A DNA stretch of 16,576 bases. It comes from Bacteroidota bacterium. Lineage in GTDB: Bacteria > Bacteroidota > Ignavibacteria > Ignavibacteriales > Ignavibacteriaceae. Within the stretch, counting starts at the first letter, position 1. Each line of letters opens with the position of its first letter. The translations under genes and the position numbers were made by a program. The stretch covers positions 1-16,576 of the forward strand of contig JAJYCM010000028.1 of NCBI GenBank assembly GCA_021778375.1, written 5' to 3'. This document shows, piece by piece, positions 1 through 4,487 of this stretch. The notes below the pieces were generated by a model. The model did not search any database, was not told the DNA's origin, and was given only the letters and a program-made list of their open reading frames with translations.

Positions 1-2
1 AC

Positions 3-239
3 TCAATCGCTTTATCTGTTCAGGTAAGCACAGACGGAATAAATTTTTATAACCTTTACGATGATACCGGAGCGCAAAAAACTATTAGCATCGGAGCCGA
101 TAGAGCAATTTTCCTTTATCTTGGCAGTTATGCGGGCTTTGCATATATACAATTTACCGCTAGCGCAAGCCTCAACGGCAAGGCAATAACGGTAATTTTT
201 AGAGAAATATATTGTAACGGCTATTTGTTATTAGCTTAA
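3..239 (+). CDS. C-terminal fragment of a beta-rich, possibly phage virion-like protein (5' end outside the window)
   Basis: An open frame enters from the left edge and ends at TAA 237-239; 78 residues are visible and the start is missing. The fragment alternates short hydrophobic and polar stretches, as in beta-sandwich domains. It includes STDGINFYNLYDDTGAQ, a pattern I associate with phage structural proteins carrying a 'V-S-x-D-G-x-x-F-x-x-L-Y-D' strand. That is recollection, not a search result. There is no membrane segment. The stop lies 53 bases before the favoured start of the downstream aspartic protease, and the longest version of that frame begins 3 bases after it, so the two are probably co-transcribed. 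It lies on the side of tRNA-Ser(CGA) where an integrated element would sit. It could also be an ordinary secreted beta domain. I am sure it is coding, unsure of its function. Confidence 0.6.
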   Translation, partial: SIALSVQVSTDGINFYNLYDDTGAQKTISIGADRAIFLYLGSYAGFAYIQFTASASLNGKAITVIFREIYCNGYLLLA

Positions 240-292
240 AATTGATGTTTAATAAAATACTGCATGGGTTTTTGCGCATAAAAAGGAGAGAA

Positions 293-691
293 TTGAAAAT
301 TTTTTCTAAGAAAGTTTCATCCAATTCAAGCATTATAACCAGACTTTATATTTCAAATCCCCAGGACGAGGAATCAATTATGGTTAAAGCCTTATGGGAT
401 ACCGGTTGTTCAGAAAGCAGCATTAGTTCGAGTGTTGTTGAGCGCTTAAGACTAAAACCGATTGGGGATTTAATTAAGATCACCTCCGCAGTTGGTTATC
501 ATTGGCAGCATCGTTATAATGTCAATCTTAATTTTGATAACAACACTTTTATAAAAAACTTTACAGTTTTGGATTTACCCCCGATTGATGATATTGAATT
601 TTTGATCGGCATGGATATTATATTAAAAGGCAGATTACTAATTGAAAACAACCGCGCTTCATTTAGTTTCATAGTGAGTGAGAATAAATAA
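293..691 (+). CDS. Retropepsin-like (clan AA) aspartic protease, small single-domain form
   Basis: This predicts a 132-residue protein with the two hallmarks of the retropepsin fold. The catalytic motif is Trp-Asp-Thr-Gly-Cys (D36 with this start). A later hydrophobic-Gly-Met-Asp motif (FLIGMDII) corresponds to the 'h-h-h-G-x-D' strand of the family. A single DTG means the enzyme should be active only as a homodimer, as in retroviral proteases. Cys replaces the usual Ala after DTG. I favour TTG 293 because AGGAG at 284-288 precedes it by 4 bases, the same spacing as at ssb in this window. ATG 245 or TTG 242 would add 16-17 basic residues but have no Shine-Dalgarno. It has no signal peptide, so it probably acts in the cytoplasm. 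Its neighbour is a possible virion protein, so a role in phage assembly or maturation is possible. That is inference; the family is also found outside phages and its substrates are mostly unknown. Confidence 0.8.
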   Translation: MKIFSKKVSSNSSIITRLYISNPQDEESIMVKALWDTGCSESSISSSVVERLRLKPIGDLIKITSAVGYHWQHRYNVNLNFDNNTFIKNFTVLDLPPIDDIEFLIGMDIILKGRLLIENNRASFSFIVSENK

Positions 692-1004
692 ATTTTCATA
701 GTTAACTTCTTTAAAATTAATGAATTACTCGACTGTCTACTTTTTGACACATTGACAATAAAAATTAAAAGTGTATTTTAGTAGAAAAATTCTTAAAGAC
801 CATTGAACAAATATTTTGATTTACGGAATTAGCCTGGAGAGTTTTTAAGGTTTGGTCGCCAAGAATTTCTTTCCGGGCTTCTTTCGTTTATGTTCATTGA
901 GTAGCTGAAAAGTAAATCAAGAATTGATTAACAAATTGATGATTAATTTGATTAATTATTCTCTGAATTTAGCTATAAGTTTGAATTTCTTGTTTCCTGG
1001 TTAT
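692..1004. other. Non-coding stretch between the aspartic protease and the tRNA-Ser(CGA) terminator
   Basis: No convincing open frame lies on either strand. It holds a plus-strand promoter-like site (752-781) with no gene after it. Around 921-960 is a very AT-rich segment with GATTAA three times (926, 941, 950). It may be the junction between an integrated element and the host chromosome, or encode an unrecognised small RNA. No secondary structure of a known RNA family is evident to me. Confidence 0.5.
752..781 (+). promoter_or_regulatory. Orphan promoter candidate, Bacteroidota type
   Basis: TTGACA (752-757) is followed by TATTTTAG (774-781). Read as a Bacteroidota promoter this is TTG, 19 bases, then TAnnTTTG with one mismatch. 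Read as a sigma-70-like promoter it is TTGACA, 16 bases, TATTTT. A second TTGACA lies at 744-749. It points into about 260 bases with no gene and then into the antisense strand of the tRNA-Ser. Confidence 0.35.
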
Positions 1005-1043
1005 AAAAAGTAAAAGCCCTTCAATCCATTGATATCAGGGCTT
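1005..1043 (-). terminator. Rho-independent terminator of the ZIP/tRNA-Ser transcript
   Basis: On the minus strand AAGCCCT (1043-1037) pairs perfectly with AGGGCTT (1020-1014). A secondary TCAAT/ATTGA pairing lies inside the loop. A T-rich tail follows, TTTTAC and then TTTTT, down to 1005. It starts 7 bases after the tRNA-Ser(CGA) 3' end. The plus-strand side has no T run, so it works in one direction only. Confidence 0.7.
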
Positions 1044-1049
1044 GTAGTG

Positions 1050-1136
1050 CGGAGAGACAGGGATTCGAACCCTGGAAAGACTTACATCCTTAACGGTTTT
1101 CGAGACCGTCCCATTCAACCACTCTGGCATCTCTCC
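1050..1136 (-). tRNA. tRNA-Ser (anticodon CGA)
   Basis: An 87-base cloverleaf. The acceptor stem GGAGAGA (1136-1130) pairs with TCTCTCC (1057-1051), with discriminator G at 1050. The anticodon stem ACGGT/ACCGT encloses CTCGAAA, giving anticodon CGA, which reads UCG. The long variable arm and the GGTTCGAATCC T-arm are typical of class II serine tRNAs. CCA is not encoded. The 5' end lies only 5 bases after the ZIP stop codon and I see no separate promoter, so it is probably processed from that transcript by RNase P. Its 3' end faces the phage-like genes at lower coordinates, the orientation expected if it is an integration site. Confidence 0.96.
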
Positions 1137-1141
1137 CAAGT

Positions 1142-1885
1142 TTAACTAAATATTAAGTGCACTCCGAAAATTAATAATAATCCAAGACTAAAAGAAAATA
1201 TTACTAACTGTGTATGATTTTTTAACATTTCACCTAAAACAGCGTGAATAGCTAAATAGATAAATCCTCCAGCAATGTGTGCCATAACTGCACCCATTAT
1301 AACCGGAGATATTCCTGAGCGAAATATAAACGTTCCTAAAAAACTTCCAATAATTGTAGTCGACTCAACTAGCGTTACATAGATAATAATTTTTTGCCTG
1401 GAATAATTTGAGCTTAACATTAAAGCAGCTAACGCTAATCCTTCAGGAAATTTATGTGTAACTATCGCCGCCAGAATTGATTCATTCTGAAGATGATTTG
1501 CATTCCCTGCACTTAAAGCCATTCCATCTAATAAAGAATGGATGGAAAGAGCAGTTATTAAAGTCCACACCATTTCTGAAAATTTGTGCGTAGTCTTTTC
1601 ATCAAAATGGCTTGCGGAGCATGCTGGACAAACATGCGCAAAATATCTGCTTATAAACCAAAATAAAAAATAACCTGAAAACCCGCTAAATAATATTTCT
1701 ATAAGCTTAAGATTTGCATAGGATTCCGGAATTAAAACAAAAACAGCCGCACCCAAAAGCGCTCCAGCTGAAAAAGAAATTAACCCGCATAATTTCTTAT
1801 GATTTAATTTTATTAGAAATGTAGAACCCGCACCCGATACTGCTGATAATAAGGCTAAAATGCCCTTGATTATATTTTCATCCAT
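1142..1885 (-). CDS. ZIP-family divalent metal transporter
   Basis: A 247-residue inner-membrane protein with about eight hydrophobic segments, the usual bacterial ZIP length. The two signature metal-binding helices are present. Segment 4 carries H116-S-L-L-D120-G and segment 5 carries H144-K-F-P-E148-G. A further Glu174 and His214 lie in later helices. A cytosolic loop around residues 84-100 has a His-Cys-Pro-x-Cys...His pattern, a plausible metal-sensing or loading site in place of the usual His-rich loop. It probably imports zinc or another divalent metal; family membership does not decide which. The start ATG has no Shine-Dalgarno, but a good Bacteroidota-type promoter ends 34 bases upstream. 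The gene sits between two serine tRNA genes on the same strand, 5 bases from the downstream one, so mRNA and tRNA are likely one transcript. Confidence 0.93.
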   Translation of the reverse strand: MDENIIKGILALLSAVSGAGSTFLIKLNHKKLCGLISFSAGALLGAAVFVLIPESYANLKLIEILFSGFSGYFLFWFISRYFAHVCPACSASHFDEKTTHKFSEMVWTLITALSIHSLLDGMALSAGNANHLQNESILAAIVTHKFPEGLALAALMLSSNYSRQKIIIYVTLVESTTIIGSFLGTFIFRSGISPVIMGAVMAHIAGGFIYLAIHAVLGEMLKNHTQLVIFSFSLGLLLIFGVHLIFS

Positions 1886-1919
1886 AAAGGAGTTTATACA
1901 ATTCTCATTTTTTGGTGCG

Positions 1920-1950
1920 CAAATATAATTATTATATCGTCTTATGCCAA
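1920..1950 (-). promoter_or_regulatory. Promoter of the ZIP transporter gene
   Basis: On the minus strand TTG (1950-1948), then exactly 20 bases, then TATATTTG (1927-1920). This is a perfect match to the Bacteroidota -33/-7 pattern (TTG ... TAnnTTTG). It would start transcription about 30 bases before the ZIP ATG. Confidence 0.55.
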
Positions 1951-1993
1951 CCAGGCAGATGGAAGAAACTTGGAAAGTAAATATTTTTAAGTG

Positions 1994-2080
1994 CGGAAAG
2001 AGAGGGATTCGAACCCTCGGTACCCGTTAAGGCACACACGCTTTCCAGGCGTGCCAGTTAAACCACTCCTGCATCTTTCC
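1994..2080 (-). tRNA. tRNA-Ser (anticodon GGA)
   Basis: An 87-base class II tRNA. The acceptor GGAAAGA (2080-2074) pairs with TCTTTCC (2001-1995), with discriminator G at 1994. The anticodon stem CACGC/GCGTG encloses CTGGAAA, giving anticodon GGA, which reads UCC and UCU. It has the long serine variable arm and the GGTTCGAATCC T-arm; CCA is not encoded. It is the first gene of the minus-strand cluster and has its own promoter. No terminator is visible between it and the ZIP promoter. Confidence 0.96.
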
Positions 2081-2092
2081 GAAAAAGAAGTG

Positions 2093-2124
2093 TAAATATA
2101 GAGATTTCATTTTTCTTTATCAAA
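2093..2124 (-). promoter_or_regulatory. Promoter of tRNA-Ser(GGA)
   Basis: On the minus strand TTTG (2124-2121), 20 bases, then TATATTTA (2100-2093). This is one mismatch from TAnnTTTG and has the same spacing as the ZIP promoter. The -7 box ends 12 bases before the mature tRNA 5' end, the right distance for a short leader. Confidence 0.5.
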
Positions 2125-2196
2125 ATTTTGTAAGCGATTTAGAATGTCGAAGAAATTAAAAGTTTTACTTTGAAGGGAAAAGCCTGCGCATTAATT

Positions 2197-2340
2197 TTAA
2201 TAACTCATGTTACGCAGACAATTCCAAATATAAAGGAAGTGAAGTCCAAAACCTCCGAGGTTTAGGAAAACCTCGGAGATTTCTCATTATGTAATAATAA
2301 CCTTTTGCGGAAGGTGACTTAATAATTAACGTTACGCAGA
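2197..2340. repeat. Pair of 22-base direct repeats flanking a hairpin
   Basis: Positions 2197-2218 (TTAATAACTCATGTTACGCA plus GA) and 2319-2340 match at 19 of 22 positions without gaps, 122 bases apart. The identical core is GTTACGCAGA. The hairpin at 2253-2278 lies between them. This looks like a short interspersed repeat or a decayed non-autonomous element; no transposase is near. Confidence 0.55.
2253..2278. repeat. REP-like palindromic hairpin
   Basis: CTCCGAGGTTT (2253-2263) and its exact reverse complement AAACCTCGGAG (2268-2278) are separated by AGGA. The result is an 11-bp perfect stem that extends by A-T pairs after one mismatch. No T run follows, so it is not a typical terminator. 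The sequence resembles dispersed 'AACCTCCGAGGTT' palindromes I associate with Bacteroidota intergenic regions. Confidence 0.65.
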
Positions 2341-2399
2341 AACAATCTTTCGGAATGTTGGCGAAATGAAATGTCGGGATAATGGAAAAAATAGTCTAT

Positions 2400-2440
2400 T
2401 CCAATTACTCCAATATTCCACTCCTCCAATTTTCCAAGAG
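2400..2440. repeat. Degenerate 8-base tandem repeat (TCCAATNN)
   Basis: TCCA recurs at 2400, 2409, 2417, 2425 and 2433, with units of 9, 8, 8 and 8 bases. Three of the first four units begin TCCAAT. The plus strand is pyrimidine/A rich with few G. It could be a slippage-derived array or part of a dispersed repeat family. Confidence 0.5.
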
Positions 2441-2623
2441 GCGTCTAACATCGTTTAATAACGTCTAATATTTTAACCTATTTAACGCTTGTGACTTTTT
2501 TTACCTATTTTATATTACCCCTTGATTATCATGATTTAATTGTTGATTTTATAATAAAATAATTTCTTATGTTTAGCTTATATCCTAAATCTATTTTCAA
2601 AGGGATACTGAAGGAATTAAAAG

Positions 2624-2890
2624 ATGAAAATTCTAATTAGACTTGCGATATTTTTAAGTCTTTTGTTTTTATTCGGCGGATTGCTTTCTGTCGGTCTATT
2701 TGGTGACCAGAGTACAATAAAAAATAATTCAAACTCTAAAGCAGGCTTAGCTGATGGGTTTTATAGTACAAAGCCCATTGCAAGATTATCTATGCAGCAA
2801 ATTGATAGTATTAGCTCAGCTGCAAATTATCATTTTACTATTGCCAACGCTGAAGGTACTATCAACTATTCCACAAGTAGTACTCAGTAA
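2624..2890 (+). CDS. Small membrane-anchored or secreted hypothetical protein
   Basis: An 88-residue protein I do not recognise. Residues 1-27 form a strongly hydrophobic segment after two lysine/arginine residues, consistent with a signal peptide or N-terminal membrane anchor. There is no lipobox cysteine. The remainder is short, Ser/Asn/Thr-rich and probably exported. The start ATG has AAGGA at 2611-2615 with 8-base spacing, which supports it being a real gene. No terminator follows. MATE starts 184 bases downstream on the same strand, but the gap argues against tight coupling. Confidence 0.6.
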   Translation: MKILIRLAIFLSLLFLFGGLLSVGLFGDQSTIKNNSNSKAGLADGFYSTKPIARLSMQQIDSISSAANYHFTIANAEGTINYSTSSTQ

Positions 2891-3074
2891 TATTCTTGTT
2901 TCTAAAAAATTTATTCGCCTTTTATTTACTTTTATTTCCACGGGAGAAATCATTTCTGCTATTCAAGGATATTCACATTAAAATGATTTTCCAAAATAGT
3001 CCTATCCTTTTTTACTAACCAAAGTTCTACTAAATTTCATATAACGTTTATCAAAAAGAAATATTCTTTTTCTC

Positions 3075-4412
3075 ATGCAGACTATAAAAGAAGATTTAAT
3101 TGCCACAATAAAATTAGCTTATCCGGTAAGCATTGGGCAGCTTGGTTTTATAATGATGGGAGTTGTAGACAACATTATGGTAGGCGGATTAGGTGCAAAT
3201 TCCCTTGCGGCTGCTTCTTTGTCAAACGGAATATTTATTCTTATCCTTATTATCGGAATCGGTGTATCTTATGCAGTAACCCCCTTAGTTGCAATTTCCA
3301 TGGGCTCAAAGAAACCTTTTGAATGTGAGTCGACATTCAAGCAATCTTTACTAATTAACTTTGTGCTTAGTTTAATTTTGCTTTTAATTACTTTCTTTTT
3401 CTCGGTTTTTATCAAATATCTTAATGAGCCTGCCGGCGTTTCTCAATTAGCCATTTCTTATACAAAAATTTTGGGTTTTTCAATTCTGCCTGTAATGCTT
3501 TTCCAAACTTATAAACAATTTATTGAAGGTCTGTCTTTTACAAGACCAGCAATGTATGTAACGATTATTGCCAATATAATCAATCTTTTTATGAACTGGG
3601 TTTTGATATATGGGAAATTCGGCTTTCCCGCATTAGGATTGAATGGATCGGGTTGGGCGACTTTTTCATCGCGTTTGTTTATGGGAATTGTGTTGATGGT
3701 CTATGTAGTTAAATCGAAGCACTTCCGCCAATTTAACGTGTCTCCGAAATTCAGTAAGATAAATTTACATGTTATTAAAAAGATTTTAGATTTAGGATTG
3801 CCGAGCGCTTTTCAATATGCCTTTGAAGTTGGGGCTTTTACTTTCGCAATTATAATGGTCGGGTGGCTTGGTACCAGACAGTTAGCGGCGCACCAAATTG
3901 CGATAAATCTTGCAACTATATCTTATATGATTACTCTTGGAATTTCTAGTGCAGGTGCTATTCGCGTTGGAAATGCACTTGGTAAACAAAATATTAAGCT
4001 TGTTAGAAGAGCAGGGTTTATTGCCATTGTTTTGGGCGCTTCTCTCATGGCATGTTTCGGAATTTTATTTATAAGTCTCAAAAGTATTCTGCCTTCTATT
4101 TACATAAACGATCCGAAAGTAATTTCTATTGCGGCAAATTTATTAATTGTAGCTGCTATTTTTCAAATATTTGACGGCACACAAGCTGTCGGAATCGGCG
4201 TGTTGCGCGGCTTAACCGATGTCAAAGGACCCACTATTATTACTTTTGTTGCCTATTGGATTATCGCACTACCAATCGGATATTATTTTGGATTTACGCT
4301 TCATCTCAATGTGGTCGGCGTTTGGATCGGATTGCTTCTTGGTCTAATAGCCGCAGCGGTTCTACTTACATTGAGGTTTAATAAGAAAAGCAAATTACTT
4401 ATTGAAGTTTGA
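3075..4412 (+). CDS. MATE-family multidrug/Na+ (or H+) antiporter, NorM type
   Basis: A 445-residue inner-membrane protein with about twelve hydrophobic segments, the normal MATE length, made of two homologous halves. It exports cationic drugs and metabolites in exchange for Na+ or H+. Acidic residues in the positions used by NorM for cation coupling are visible: Asp32 in helix 1 (VVDNIMVG), Glu251 in helix 7 (FEVGAFTF) and Asp367 in helix 10 (IFDGTQAVG, before the VLRGLTD loop). Other signatures are AAHQIAINLA and SAGAIRVGNALG. The ATG has no Shine-Dalgarno; a possible -7 box (TAAATTTC) lies upstream, without a clear -33 partner. It is a single gene converging on the DPP-like gene. The substrate cannot be read from the sequence. 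Confidence 0.95.
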   Translation: MQTIKEDLIATIKLAYPVSIGQLGFIMMGVVDNIMVGGLGANSLAAASLSNGIFILILIIGIGVSYAVTPLVAISMGSKKPFECESTFKQSLLINFVLSLILLLITFFFSVFIKYLNEPAGVSQLAISYTKILGFSILPVMLFQTYKQFIEGLSFTRPAMYVTIIANIINLFMNWVLIYGKFGFPALGLNGSGWATFSSRLFMGIVLMVYVVKSKHFRQFNVSPKFSKINLHVIKKILDLGLPSAFQYAFEVGAFTFAIIMVGWLGTRQLAAHQIAINLATISYMITLGISSAGAIRVGNALGKQNIKLVRRAGFIAIVLGASLMACFGILFISLKSILPSIYINDPKVISIAANLLIVAAIFQIFDGTQAVGIGVLRGLTDVKGPTIITFVAYWIIALPIGYYFGFTLHLNVVGVWIGLLLGLIAAAVLLTLRFNKKSKLLIEV

Positions 4413-4415
4413 TAT

Positions 4416-4455
4416 AAAAATGCCGGCTCTACCTAAGAATAAAGCCGGCTTTTTT
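4416..4455. terminator. Bidirectional rho-independent terminator between MATE and the S9 peptidase
   Basis: GCCGGCT (4422-4428) pairs with AGCCGGC (4443-4449) around a 14-base loop. On the plus strand TTTTTT follows (4450-4455), 10 bases after the MATE stop codon. On the minus strand the same stem is followed by ATTTTTATA, ending transcripts of the 4488-11733 operon. Confidence 0.85.
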
Positions 4456-4487
4456 GTCTTTAATATATTCTAAACCAAAAGGGAATA

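Larger units (their letters stand above)
2125..2623. other. Non-coding, repeat-rich intergenic region
   Basis: No gene is visible. It holds a hairpin repeat (2253-2278) between two copies of a 22-base repeat (2197 and 2319), then an 8-base tandem repeat (2400-2440). CGTCTAA occurs twice, 20 bases apart (2442 and 2462). The last 160 bases are AT-rich and include a weak promoter-like site for the small downstream gene (TTG 2543-2545, 22 bases, TATGTTTA 2568-2575). Confidence 0.6.

Noticed and set aside
2400..2440. Possible CRISPR array
   Set aside because: The units are 8 bases with no spacers; this is a simple tandem repeat and no cas gene is present.
2569..2640. 23-residue frame (starts MFSLYPKS) just before the 2624 gene
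   Set aside because: There is no Shine-Dalgarno, its ATG overlaps a promoter-like box, and the length gives no statistical support.
2754..2981. 75-codon plus-strand frame overlapping the small exported protein
   Set aside because: It overlaps the better-supported frame at 2624-2890, which has a Shine-Dalgarno and signal-like N-terminus; its own start has neither.
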